From Haemaphysalis longicornis (Eukaryota; Arthropoda; Arachnida; Ixodida; Ixodidae), in NCBI GenBank assembly GCA_013339765.2, contig CM023448.1, positions 111,503,008-111,567,007 on the forward strand: DNA of 64,000 nt, written 5' to 3'. The position numbers were made by a program, and so were the translations under genes. Of this stretch, positions 22,355 to 31,936 are shown piece after piece; positions within the stretch are counted from its first letter, which is position 1; each line of letters opens with the position of its first letter. The notes under the pieces are model-generated. The model ran no database searches. It worked only from the letters and a program-made list of their open reading frames with translations, and was not told where the DNA came from.

Positions 22355-23167
22355 GCCTAACGGTGCACTTAAATTTTGAGGCCTTACGATATTAACCCGC
22401 ATCCGCAACTGGAAGTACGCTGACTACAACGAGTGCTTTTTTCTTCTGGGCACAGTTAACAACGGTAAACCTAAAAACGGAAAGTTAAGCATAAAGTCTT
22501 ATGCTTAGGCCTAACGTTGGATAGTGTTCACGTTGGGCCTCACGACGTGCCAACCAATGTCGTACTCATTGTACGTCGAGCTGCGGGCGCCGGTTGACGG
22601 GCCTTAGATCGCAGAGTGACTTTAGGCTTAACGGCGGGCAGTCGCTACACGCATGCCCCCGATCTTCTGCTGCGCATTTACCTTTGCGCAAACTAGCCAT
22701 AAATTGGAAACTACCAGCGAGCCACGCAGTGCCGCCAATTTCACAGATGGGCCAATTGTGCATGTGCGTGAAAAAACAATGGCTATCACTTACGTTTACG
22801 CTAAGCGCATGCATTAAGACCGAGCTGCACTCCGAAAGGCAATGCTTGCAAAAAAAAAAAAAAAGCATTATTCGTTTCCATCCGAGAATGGTGGCTTTTG
22901 AAGCTAACCCGGCTGGCGCGTTTCCAAGCCTGGCTAGCGGGCACCTAGCGGGCAAAGCTTGTGGCGCGATAAACGGGACGCTAATGCGTAATATTATGCA
23001 AAGACGCGGCTGGTTTTGCTTTTGCCTTTTTTTTCTATAGTGTGGGTGCATCCGTCTCTACCGTGTGCTACTATACGCAGCGCGAGGCCTTTATTTTTTT
23101 CACGCAAAGAACTTTCGCTCGCGCAGAGAAAAGCCCGATGTTGCTGTTTCTTTTGTTGTTGTTTTTA
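22355..23167. other. No recognisable gene; opposed frames at 22566-23051
   Basis: A 161-aa minus and a 148-aa plus frame cover nearly the same bases. Neither has a motif, and an A14 run (22851-22864) accounts for Lys/Phe runs. Confidence 0.4.
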
Positions 23168-23540
23168 AAGACGATAGTCTTTCTTGGGCTACTTAAACGA
23201 AGAAATTTTGGTCTGTCTGCATGTCTCTTTGTCCGTCGGTCTGTTTGTGGCTCGAGTCAGCCACCCTGCTAAAGTGAAACAGAATCTGCGCAATAGTCTT
23301 ATATACCCACAGCCAAACCTAAACGTCTATAGGCCGGTGACAATCTTCATATTTGTCAACATTGTTGAACAAGAACGAAACATTACGCGAATGTGAGGCA
23401 GAAAATCAATACATAGGGGATATTTGCAGTGTTCCTTTATTAAAAAGAATTCCTGGATGCTTGGTTTTTGCGATATCAAATGAAATACTACATCAACCGC
23501 AGAAAATTCTCGCCTGCTGTTGCCCGCGCCTCTATATATA
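23168..23540 (+). repeat. Dispersed repeat family D2, long copy
   Basis: gacgatagtctttcttgggc and tacttaaacga lead into ggtctgtctgcatgtc, then gtcaacattgttgaac, then gtgttcctttattaaaaag and ggtttttgcgatatcaaatg. This is collinear with 10298-10690. Confidence 0.6.
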
Positions 23541-23734
23541 TCTTCTGGAGGAATTTTAAGAAATCAAACGGCCACAGTAACGAAAGGTTCCACTAGATAG
23601 GTTCCACGTTCCGCTTGGAATGCACATGGAGCAGGACAACGTGGTTTCATAAACATTGTAGTAGGGTGCCTCGAATCACGCGCGTTTCCGCCGTACGGCA
23701 GCGCTGACAACGAGGCACCCGGCCTGGAGCAGTA

Positions 23735-23990
23735 GAACGCGGTAAATTTAAATTGACTTGAGCAAACGTCTACCGTGTTATCTTGGGAGGAACAAGACGG
23801 GAAAGGAACAGCATGAGAGGTGGGCGGGAAGGAGAAGGGAGGCGTTTAGATGGCAGGGGCGTTAGTCGACTATCGTCTTTTGTCAACATTTGCAACGAAA
23901 GGAGCAGATAGGCGGCCATTTTTTTGCGGTAAACGTCGCGAAGGTGGCACAAGGACACCGCTGTCTATCAGTGCTCTGTGCGTGCTTTGA
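23735..23990 (-). repeat. Dispersed repeat family D1, minus copy
   Basis: Minus-strand reading gives gccgcctatctgctc, gttgcaaatgttgac, aaagacgatagtcgac, a C/T-rich middle and tttaaatttaccgcgttc. It matches 3190-3425, and its end matches 45600-45705. Confidence 0.55.
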
Positions 23991-24190
23991 GGATGAGGCA
24001 GCAAACAACCCGTTTTTATTGACCTCTATTCTGCTTTGTTCACGGTGACAACACTCGGTCGGCAGAAACAGCAAATGGAACTGCCCCGTGTTTCAACGTA
24101 AAACGGAGACAGTCCCTGTTAAGTTCGGGCCCCTCACTTAATAATTAAAACCGCCCGGCAACTAGATATCTTTCGCTGGGGTTAGTTTGC

Positions 24191-24469
24191 TTACCTGTAT
24201 TGTGTTTGTTTCCCCGCCGGCCGAGCCGAGTTAGGCGAGAGGGGCGTAAGGAGAAACCGCGAGGCTTTTGTTAATCGCCGCGCTTTTGTGTCCACCCGAC
24301 GAGCGGGCCCGGAGACGACGCATACAAACGCGTCGGTCCACTCCATAATAGCTGAAAGCGATGTCAGCTTTTCGAAGAAGGATTTCCTTGCGAGAAGCCG
24401 GCGGAGGGGAACCGTATATATTTTAACTACCGCGATTACCGCCACGAGAATCCCAGAACCGGACGGGAG
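24191..24469. other. No recognisable gene
   Basis: A 102-aa minus frame (24191-24499) without motif ends inside the hairpin that follows. Confidence 0.35.
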
Positions 24470-24510
24470 CTGAACGTCTGGTGACCAAGGTTTGACCACC
24501 AGACGTTCAG
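24470..24510. other. Hairpin, 14-bp perfect arms
   Basis: CTGAACGTCTGGTG (24470-24483) and its exact reverse complement (24497-24510) around a 13-nt loop. No direct repeat flanks it. Confidence 0.85.
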
Positions 24511-25411
24511 TCTATGACAGTTGCACTGCTCAAAGTTACTGGGCGAAGTTTCAGTTCGTCACGCGTCTGAGCCTGGCGACTCGGCCGCTTGGTTCGAACT
24601 TACAATCACGTGCACTCATGCAAGCTCACCATCGTTTCCGTCATGAAATGTCAGCTACAAGAATGTGCTGGTTTTCCCAAACGTTGCATGTGCATGCACC
24701 GCCCACCCTCCTCCCCACTGCCATTACATCGTCTTATATGTATGCTTTGTAACGTACGTAAAGCGTACCATTGCATAAACGTTGTATTTCTACCTGACTC
24801 AAGGTACAAAACGACTTCTTATCACGGCAAAATAGCTTATTTTCCTCTTTTAGTCGCAGGTGGTGCATTTAATACATATTTAGTTTCCATCGCGCAGGGT
24901 TATAAAATGTGCGCGTTGTTTTGAGACGCGAGCGCCGACCCATCCGCATTTTTCTGATGGACGTCTGTTGCATGCTCGACGTCACATGGAAAGCAGCGAC
25001 CACAACTGCCGTGAGAAGCTGCGTCAAAAAAAGAGGGGGGGGGGTGGCAAAAGTAAACAGGACCTTGCAATTCGAACAGCTTGAGCAGTATACATAGGAA
25101 CGACAGCGCTGTAAAAAGAAACGTGCCTTCGCGAGGTCGTGATGGGCTATAATGGCAGATGAGTAGACATGACGTGCAATTGTTCCTCTGGAAAAATTCC
25201 CCTGCCATAGAGGGACAGTGGCGTCCGGTCGTTATTCGCGTGAGAAGCGGACTTGGGAGGAGTATTTGTGTTTTGCAGAATGCCTTTGGGTTTCTGTATG
25301 AGTGAGAGAGGTGGGTCACGTGACTACTTTGAACCCACCTAGCTTCGTTTGTCACGGTGGCAAATCAATGGCCTAGTGTGGGCTAATAATGAGCCTTCCT
25401 CACTATCAGGT
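24511..25411. other. No recognisable feature
   Basis: Frames of 111 aa (plus, 24589-24924) and 151 aa (minus, 24900-25355) show no domain. The latter is rich in Ser/His/Cys without pattern. Confidence 0.4.
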
Positions 25412-25735
25412 TGTGACGTCCCTTGTGTGGGCGGGGTTTTGTTGGTAAAACCGAGGTGCTTGATGATGTAATGGAGGGCAGAGAGAGGAGAAGTGGAGAG
25501 CGGCGAGCTCCCGCTCTACGCGGGCCTTGCCCGACCTCTTGTTTACGATCACGAGCCATGAGTTGTAAATACGTAATGTAAATAAAGTGTACATATTGTG
25601 CATTTTGAGTTTACTTGGAGTAGACCATCGTCGGCTATGTGCCGTCGGCCAACGAGCCAGCAATCGTCGTTTCATCGGATCATCGCTTCGATCATCGACA
25701 TCGCCGACCGATCCACCCGTTTGAAGTTTAACTGT
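25412..25735 (+). repeat. Possible solo LTR
   Basis: The segment begins TGTGACGTCCC and has a G+C-rich first half. It carries an aataaa signal at 25581-25586 followed by a T/G-rich stretch, the order promoter-like, poly-A signal, R/U5-like. No second copy, primer site or flanking duplication is visible, and the 3' boundary is a guess. Confidence 0.28.
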
Positions 25736-26144
25736 CCCTATTGACTGCGTACCGTATACAGGGCTCCATTCCAGCTTGTGCATACATCTCGGTCACACCC
25801 TGCCATTTTGGCGCAATTAAAGTACTTAAACAGAAACAGCTCTGTTTGCTCGCTTACATTTAGGGTTAAAATTTGCTGTTCTTCTGCAAGATCTTCGTTT
25901 ACTACGTGCTTTTGTGTAGCGAAGTACTGCTTCATCGACGCAGTCCAGAACCCTCGCCCCTCGCTTCCTGTCACATAAGTTCGTTGCCTGTTGAGCGCTC
26001 TGAAGGCGGGGACAAGCGTTTTCTGGTGCTATTATAGAGGTTCCTCGCGTGGCTTTTGCGTGGAGCTCCACGTGTTAAGCCCTTCATCGTGCCATAGCAA
26101 CAACCAATCGTTTCCCAAACGCCTTTTTTTATGGTAATGGAGCT
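25736..26144. other. No recognisable feature
   Basis: Short opposed frames only (81 aa minus at 25826-26071). Confidence 0.4.
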
Positions 26145-26597
26145 TTGAACAAAAGACCCGATTTCTATTATATCTTTGCAAACTTAGTTTTGGCAGTAGT
26201 ACCAGCCGCGCTTTGTCATTCCAGGCATTGTCATGGGAGCGTCCGTCTCTGTAAGCTATATACGACGGATTTCTATTTGGCCCGTGCAAACGAATGGCGG
26301 ATATGCATTCAATCGTCGAAAGGAACCATAGTAAGCGATCTCTGTACAAAGGTTCAATGTGGCAAGGAACCAAATGAGGTAGAAATTTTATCTTTCTTAC
26401 TGCAGCGATTTTACAAATTAATGGAGATACTCAAGAGCCGTGAAACCGGTGATTCGGAATTATGTTTGCAAAGGAAACATATGCTGAAAAACTTTGCCGG
26501 GCCTCCAGTTCACATGTATGATCGTGGAATGATATTCGACTATCCGACGCCAAAGACCGACCAATGCTGGGAAAAGATATTTACTTCCATTTCTTAA
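26145..26597 (+). CDS. Unsupported 150-codon frame, possible exon of a Cys-rich secreted protein
   Basis: The frame is open from a non-ATG codon; no in-frame ATG precedes the hydrophobic stretch. Residues about 8-24 (YYIFANLVLAVVPAALC) would resemble a signal-peptide core, and about eight cysteines follow. It could be an exon entered by splicing: gcctttttttt and then an AG lie just upstream, at 26121-26142. I recognise no family. Its interest rests on being the only long frame here that is neither low-complexity nor element-derived. Chance opening remains the default explanation. Confidence 0.22.
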   Translation: MNKRPDFYYIFANLVLAVVPAALCHSRHCHGSVRLCKLYTTDFYLARANEWRICIQSSKGTIVSDLCTKVQCGKEPNEVEILSFLLQRFYKLMEILKSRETGDSELCLQRKHMLKNFAGPPVHMYDRGMIFDYPTPKTDQCWEKIFTSIS

Positions 26598-27357
26598 TAA
26601 TCATTCTTGTTAGGCCTTCGCGACTTGGAAATTGCCGGAATGGCCGCAAAAAGAATACACCCCTTTTAGACAGATGGAGAACACGAGTGTTTCGAAGACA
26701 TGACAGGGGTGCGATGGGGGAGAGGATCCAGTCTTCTTTCTTGCCCCCCCCCCCTTTTTTTTTTGCTATTCAGTTATCTATGTTGTTTGCTTCAATCACT
26801 GCGGAGACCCAATCTCTCAATTACTGACTTTTCAGACTACCTGTGTGTTTGGCACCGAGATGAAAACTGTAATAAGCGATGCCAAAACGACAGTGTTTCT
26901 GAGGCTCTTTGACTACAACATACTTCCACAACTTGTTACCCCGGGATATAAGACCCTTAATAGCAGTGCGATATGCTGCCACAACAAAAACAAAAAATGA
27001 GCAAAACAACAAGTCCAGTGTTCTATAATTGGATTAATAATGTTTGTTTCGCCTAGAACTCGTCGTGTCCTCCGTACTGCTGTTTTCTCTACACAGCGGC
27101 TCTATGATTAGTTTGTCAGTGTGTCAGGATTTCAAAACAATGTATTTCCAGCTGGAAACGCTCCTGAGTCTATGAACTGTACAGAAAACTCAGGATATCA
27201 CTAGATAAACCGGACAGTAAGACGTCAAGGAAACGGCCGTCAGCTATTATTGCAGACGTCCGTCCACAATGACTGCTAAAGCATACCAATTTACCTGGAC
27301 CGCTCAAACAATACTTCCCCATTCTGCACAAAAGCTTTTAAACGTACTCTTTCGATA
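26598..27357. other. No recognisable feature (5' flank of LTR element)
   Basis: A mixed C/T homopolymer at 26743-26764 and short frames only. The sequence continues as the 3' flank after 31936, as judged by the shared acgt. Confidence 0.5.
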
Positions 27358-27361
27358 ACGT

Positions 27362-27544
27362 TGTGGCGAAACGGTTCGGCGCCGCTTCTGCGCCTGCGCG
27401 TCGCGTCGATACCTCTAAACACGGGCGCCGGTGATAAGAACACTCTCGCCCGAAAGAAGCAAGAAAACTGTGTGTGTGCCCCGATTCGGGGGCAGTTGTT
27501 GTAGAACCTTAAGTGCGGAAACATTAAAGTTATGTTATCCCACA
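27362..27544 (+). repeat. 5' LTR (183 bp)
   Basis: It starts TGTGGCG and ends CCCACA, giving 5-bp inverted tips TGTGG/CCACA. It matches 31750-31932 except at three positions (t/c in gccggtgat, a/c in ccttaag, t/a in atgttat). It should hold the element's promoter and poly-A site; no clear TATA box is seen. Confidence 0.97.
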
Positions 27545-27546
27545 TC

Positions 27547-27558
27547 TGGTGACCCCGA
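27547..27558 (+). promoter_or_regulatory. Primer-binding site for tRNA-Trp
   Basis: TGGTGACCCCGA begins two bases after the LTR. It is complementary to a 3' end ...TCGGGGTCACCA, which matches arthropod tRNA-Trp as I remember it. Confidence 0.85.
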
Positions 27559-27579
27559 AAACGAACGTACCGCACCGCC

Positions 27580-28600
27580 ATGGCCGACGAGGAAACCCTT
27601 GCTGCCCTTCAAAAACAAGTACACAACTGCAACAACAACTGCAGGCCCAACAGCAAGTGATCCAGAACCAAGAGCAGCAGCTCCGGGAACAGCAGCAGCG
27701 CAATCAAAATGAAGCGCTCTCGTCCGACGACCGTGCACCGCCCCGCTTGGGCCACGCCCCCAAAACTTCGATCCAGCGGTCCCTGCCACCTCGGCGCCTC
27801 CATTGCTGCGGCCGCCACCGACACGGACGTCCTGTCGCGTCGCCGTCAAACTTCCACCGTTTGGGCAGAGGCGCCTGACGTGTGGTTCGCTCAAGTCGAG
27901 GCGCAGTTTCCACGGCACGCATCACCCAGGACCGGACGCGCTACGACTACGTCGTCGCCCATCTAGACTCTCGCTACGCGACTGAGGTTCGCGATATCCT
28001 TGCAAATCACCGGCTGATGACCGATACCTACACCTGAAGAGGGAACTAATCCGCCGGCTTTCACCCTCACAAGACGAGAAGGTGCGTCACCTACTCCAGC
28101 ACGAAGAACTCGGTGACCGCAAGCCATCGCAGCTCCTGCGTTACATGCGTGACCTCTTGGGCAGCACACCGGTCGACGACTCCCTCCTCCGTATCATCTG
28201 GCTTCAGCGTCTACCCTCACATGCGCAGGCCATCCTCCAGGTGCAGCCGAATCTGCCGCTAGACCAGCTCTCTCACATCGCCGACCAAGTCGTCGAGACT
28301 TCTTTGCCAGCATCGCCTCTCACCGTCAACGCCGTTGACACCCGACAGTCCAGCAGCGAGCTCGCACGCCGTATCGACGAAATCACCCGTCAGCTGGACT
28401 CAATTCAAAGGCGCCTGGATCAAAGCCCGAAGCTGCGTCCACAAAAACGCCCCCAAAGCCAAGACAACAATGCCGCTTCATCGCACAGAAATAACGGCCC
28501 CTGCTACTAAAATCGCCGCTTCGGGGACAAAGCCCGGAAATGTCAACCACCTTGTTCAGCTGAACGTCAGGGAAACTTCAACGGCAGCCCGTAGAGACGG
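27580..28600 (+). pseudogene. gag, frame-broken
   Basis: The first ATG (27580) opens only 26 codons. A Gln-rich segment follows in another frame (27630-27710), then pieces in shifting frames: PDVWFAQVEAQF (near 27880), RYDYVVAHLDSRYATEVRDI (near 27940), and finally a clean frame, 28082-28510, with HEELGDRKPSQLLRYMRDLL and DQLSHIADQVVE. That arrangement is a capsid domain. The terminal zinc knuckle begins at C-Y near 28502 but meets TAA at 28507, and its histidine position reads Asn. The downstream residues (RRFGDKARKCQPPC) follow in frame. Gag would package RNA in cytoplasmic particles. Confidence 0.85.
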
Positions 28601-28602
28601 TC

Positions 28603-28925
28603 GCGAGCTGCCAGCTTAGAGGTCGTCGCATATTTGTCACCGACCAAGTCACTAAGCGGCGGTTCCTCGTCGACTGCGGCTCCGACAGCTGTTGCTTTCC
28701 CCGAACCTTCCTGCATGACAAGCGTCCTTGCACGTCCTTTGAGCTCAGTGCGGCGAACCATTGGAGCATCAAGACCTACGGCTCGCTCCGCCTTAACATC
28801 AACTTCAAAAACCTGTGTCGGGATTCCCATGGAATTTCGTCATCGCCGACGTCGCAGAGCCAATCATCGGGTCCGACTTCTACCTGACTGCCGATATGAC
28901 CGACTTATCGACGCTACAACAGGCC
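28603..28925 (+). pseudogene. pol: aspartic protease region
   Basis: One frame carries TDQVTKRRFLVDCGSDSCC (near 28640-28695), the active-site loop, where the usual Asp-Thr-Gly reads Asp-Cys-Gly. A second frame, from 28830, carries WNFVIADVAEPIIGSDFY, the flap-to-C-terminal Ile-Ile-Gly motif. The change of frame lies between about 28700 and 28830, so the domain cannot be made in one piece. It would process the gag-pol polyprotein. Confidence 0.8.
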
Positions 28926-28947
28926 TCTCCACGCCGGGCCAACGTGC

Positions 28948-29736
28948 GTGACCACCCAACAGCCTAACGTCAAGGGAACCATTGGGAACCAGTCGCCGTA
29001 CCATGCCATCCTCGCAGAATTTCCCGACCTGACTCGACCTAGCGGGCGTCCGCGAGAGGTGCGCCACTCAACCGTGCACTACATCCGCACTACTCCCGGC
29101 CCCCCGGTCTCATGCCGCGCCCGTCGCCTAGCCCCGGACCGCCTACGAATCGCACAGGCCGAATTCGAAGCCATGCTCCGCGAAGGTACTGCCCGCCGCT
29201 CGGAGGGACCTTACGCCTCACCGCTTCATCTGGTACCAAAGAAGACCAATGGCTGGCGCCCCTGCGGAGATTATCGCGCCCTCAACGGCCGCACCGTCCC
29301 CGACAGGTACCCCGTCCGTCATATAAAAGACTTTGCTCACCGCTTACACGGCAGCACTATCTTCTCAGTGGTGGACCTCGTAAAGGCCTACACACAAATT
29401 CCTGTCAACCCGGATGACGTCCCAAAGACCGCAATTATCACGCCCTTCGGCCTATTCGAATTCCCTTTCATGAGTTTTGGTTTCCGCAACGCGGGACAAA
29501 CCTTTCAACGCTTCATCAACGACGTCGTCCGCGGCCTGGACTTCTGTTTCGTCTACCTAGACGACATCTTGATCTTCAACCGCAACGAAACGGAACATCG
29601 CCAACACCTTCAACTGTTCCAGCGTCTCGACGAACACGGCTTACTCGTAAACGTTCAGAAGAGCACGCTCGGCGCCCCCGTCGTCACGTTTCTTGGCCAT
29701 GAAATCTCTTCAGAAGGAACTAGAACCCTTGCCTGA
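28948..29736 (+). pseudogene. pol: reverse transcriptase
   Basis: Open for 262 codons. In order: SPYASPLHLVPKK-type motif (here GPYASPLHLVPKKTNGWRP), DYRALNGRTVPDRYPVRHI, FSVVDLVKAYTQIPV (first catalytic Asp), TPFGLFEFPFMSFGFRNAGQ, and the YLDD box with ILIF (about 29559-29577), followed by VTFLGHEIS. All RT catalytic residues are present. The frame runs off at 29736 because of a shift near 29718; the protein continues in the +2 frame. The real protein would begin upstream in the polyprotein, so the ATG at this frame's start is not meaningful. Confidence 0.95.
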
Positions 29737-30520
29737 CCGCATCCTGGCCCTTCAAAACTACGCGCTGCCTGCCACGGCGAAAGACCTCCGCCGTTTCCTG
29801 GGCATGTTCAACTTTTACAGGCGCTTCGTGCCTAAAGCAGGCCACATATCAGGCCGCGTTGGCCGCCATGATGCGTTGGCCGGCCAACGCGGCAACCATC
29901 CTGTCACTTGGACCCCAGCCTTAACGCAAGCGTTCGAAGACTGCAAAACTGCCCTCTGCAACGCTACGCTGCTATCCCATCCCAAGCCAGAGGCGCCCCT
30001 GGGTCTTTTCACAGATGCCTCTAGCACCGCCGTCGGAGCCTCTCTCATGCAGCGCGTGGGAAACAACTGGCGCCCCTTGGCGTTCTTCTCGAAGAAACTC
30101 TCTTCCCCGAAGCCGCCCCCGCCTTCCGGCAGCATCGTCGATGCAACCTCGCCCCCTGCCGAGACGACCTGGCCAGCCTACTACAGAGAGCTTCTTGCCA
30201 TCTACGAAGCAGTCCAACACTTTCGCCCCATCCTCGAGGCACAGCACTGCACCATATACACCGACCATAAACCTATCACTTACGCCTTCTCCCAACGCCG
30301 CGAAAAGCTTCCACCGGTCCAGCAGAACCAACTGTCCTTCATCGCTCAGTTCACCACAGATATCCAACACATCAGCGGAAAGGAAAACGTGGTCGCCGAC
30401 GCTCTTTCCCGCGTCTCGGCTGTCGAGCTACCAACCGTTACGACCGACGCCCTCGCCGAAGCTCAGAAAACGGACACCGAACTCCAGCAGCTCCTCGAGA
30501 ATGGACTCCTCCCTTCAACT
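29718..30520 (+). pseudogene. pol: RT connection and RNase H
   Basis: The frame starting near 29718 gives LRRFLGMFNFYRRFVPKAG (thumb/connection), then FTDASSTAVGASL (Asp), YYRELLAIYEAVQHFR (Glu), TIYTDHKPITYAFSQRREK (Asp) and VVADALSRV (Asp): four acidic residues of RNase H in correct order. The stretch near 29850-29890 is garbled compared with the family, and a shift near 30505 sends the frame to a stop at 30565. RNase H removes template RNA during cDNA synthesis. Confidence 0.93.
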
Positions 30521-31724
30521 TCAAAAAGTTACCATCCCTGGGTCGACGGACGCTCTCTACTGTGACATATCAACAGGACGAGTGAGACCATACGTCCCTT
30601 CTTTGCATCGCCAAAGCATCTTCAACCAGTTACACAACCTCAGTCATCCCGGCATCCGAGCTTCTACACGCCTTGTGACTGACCGGTACGCGTGGCCCTC
30701 AATGCAACGGGACTGCCGCACCTGGGCACGCACGTGCATTCAATGTCAGCGCGCCAAAATCACCCGGCACGTCACCTCGCCACTCGGAGAATTCCCCCTC
30801 CCGCCGGAACGGTTTCAGCACGTCCACATCGACATCATTGGACCCCTCCCACCGGCCGGCCCTTACCGTTATTGCCTCACCGCCATTGATCGTTACACTC
30901 GTTGGCCCGAGGTGTGGCCGCTCGAAAGGATCACCGCAGAAGACGTCGCATCAGCCTTCTTCTCCAGCTGGATTTCACGCTTCGGCACTCCTCGTCGAGT
31001 CACAACCGATCAAGGAAGGCAATTCGAATCACAACTCTTCAGGCTCCTCGGGCTCTCCACCGGCTTCGAACGTCCACGGACAACTAGCTACCACCCTTGC
31101 GCCAACGGGATGATTGAGCGGTTTCACCGGCAGTTCAAGGCAGCTATCATGTGTCACCCTCACTCAACCTGGCTCGAAGCTATCCCCGCCGCCACTCTTG
31201 GTCTGCGCGCAACTTTCAAGCCGGACATTCAAGCCACGCCCGCGGAACTTGTCTACGGGGAGCCGCTTCGCCTACCTGGAGAACTCCTCTCCGCTCCGAC
31301 TACTGACGTAACCAGCTCGGACCCTGCAGACTTCGTCGCTCGGCTCCGTCGCACAATGGGCGCGCTGCGCCCGTCACCAGCGGCACGCCACACCAAGCCG
31401 ACCCCGTTCGTGTTTAAGGACTTGGCATCATGCTCGCATGCCTTCCTCCGCGACGACATAGTACGCGCACCTTTCCAACCGCCTTACTCTGGACCATATA
31501 AAGTCATTCGTCGCGACGACAAAACATTCACCCTGCAAATCAGTGGAAAGGACGTTCGCGTTTCCATCGACCGCCTAAAGCCATCATACATCCTTTCCCA
31601 GGAGACCACCAACTCCCGCACGCCTCCCGTAATTCGCCCACAACAGCCCGCAACGCCTAGGCCCACACCATACACCACCCGCTTTGGACGCCAGGTGCGG
31701 GTCCCCAAACCTCTTCAACCCTGA
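30505..31724 (+). pseudogene. pol: integrase
   Basis: The zinc-binding H-x3-H (HNLSH, near 30635) and C-x2-C (CIQC, near 30740) come first. The catalytic core has D in HIDIIGPLP (about 30828), D in TTDQGRQFE (about 31008) and E in MIERFHRQFK, with exactly 35 residues between the last two. The C-terminal module has GPYKVIRRDDKTFTLQ and DRLKPSY, a GPY/F motif. Downstream no chromodomain is seen, and the frame stops at 31724, 25 bp before the 3' LTR. All integrase residues look intact. It would insert cDNA with a 4-bp stagger, which agrees with the acgt duplication. Confidence 0.95.
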
Positions 31725-31738
31725 CGGCTCCTATCTGC

Positions 31739-31749
31739 GTGGGGGGTGG
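31739..31749 (+). promoter_or_regulatory. Polypurine tract
   Basis: GTGGGGGGTGG abuts the 3' LTR. It is the expected plus-strand priming site, with two T interruptions. Confidence 0.75.
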
Positions 31750-31932
31750 TGTGGCGAAACGGTTCGGCGCCGCTTCTGCGCCTGCGCGTCGCGTCGATAC
31801 CTCTAAACACGGGCGCCGGCGATAAGAACACTCTCGCCCGAAAGAAGCAAGAAAACTGTGTGTGTGCCCCGATTCGGGGGCAGTTGTTGTAGAACCTTCA
31901 GTGCGGAAACATTAAAGTTATGATATCCCACA
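31750..31932 (+). repeat. 3' LTR (183 bp)
   Basis: TGTGGCG...CCCACA, 180 of 183 identical to the 5' LTR. The acgt target duplication follows immediately. Confidence 0.97.
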
Positions 31933-31936
31933 ACGT

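Larger units (their letters stand above)
27358..31936 (+). mobile_element. Ty3/gypsy LTR retrotransposon, CsRn1/Kabuki-like, full length but broken
   Basis: The element spans 27362-31932 (4571 bp), between direct repeats acgt (27358-27361 and 31933-31936). Order: 5' LTR, tRNA-Trp primer site, gag, protease, RT, RNase H, integrase, polypurine tract, 3' LTR. RT before RNase H before integrase defines Ty3/gypsy. A tRNA-Trp primer, a C-H-C-C type gag knuckle (here damaged) and no env point to the CsRn1/Kabuki group, from memory of that clade. LTRs differ at 3 of 183 positions. At least six frame changes and several stops interrupt gag and pol, so this copy cannot make its proteins. Confidence 0.95.

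Noticed and set aside
22566..23051. Sense/antisense gene pair
   Set aside because: Both frames cover the same bases, include a poly-A run and lack motifs; composition is the simpler explanation.
27358..31936. Endogenous retrovirus with env
   Set aside because: Integrase ends 25 bp before the 3' LTR; there is no room for an envelope gene.
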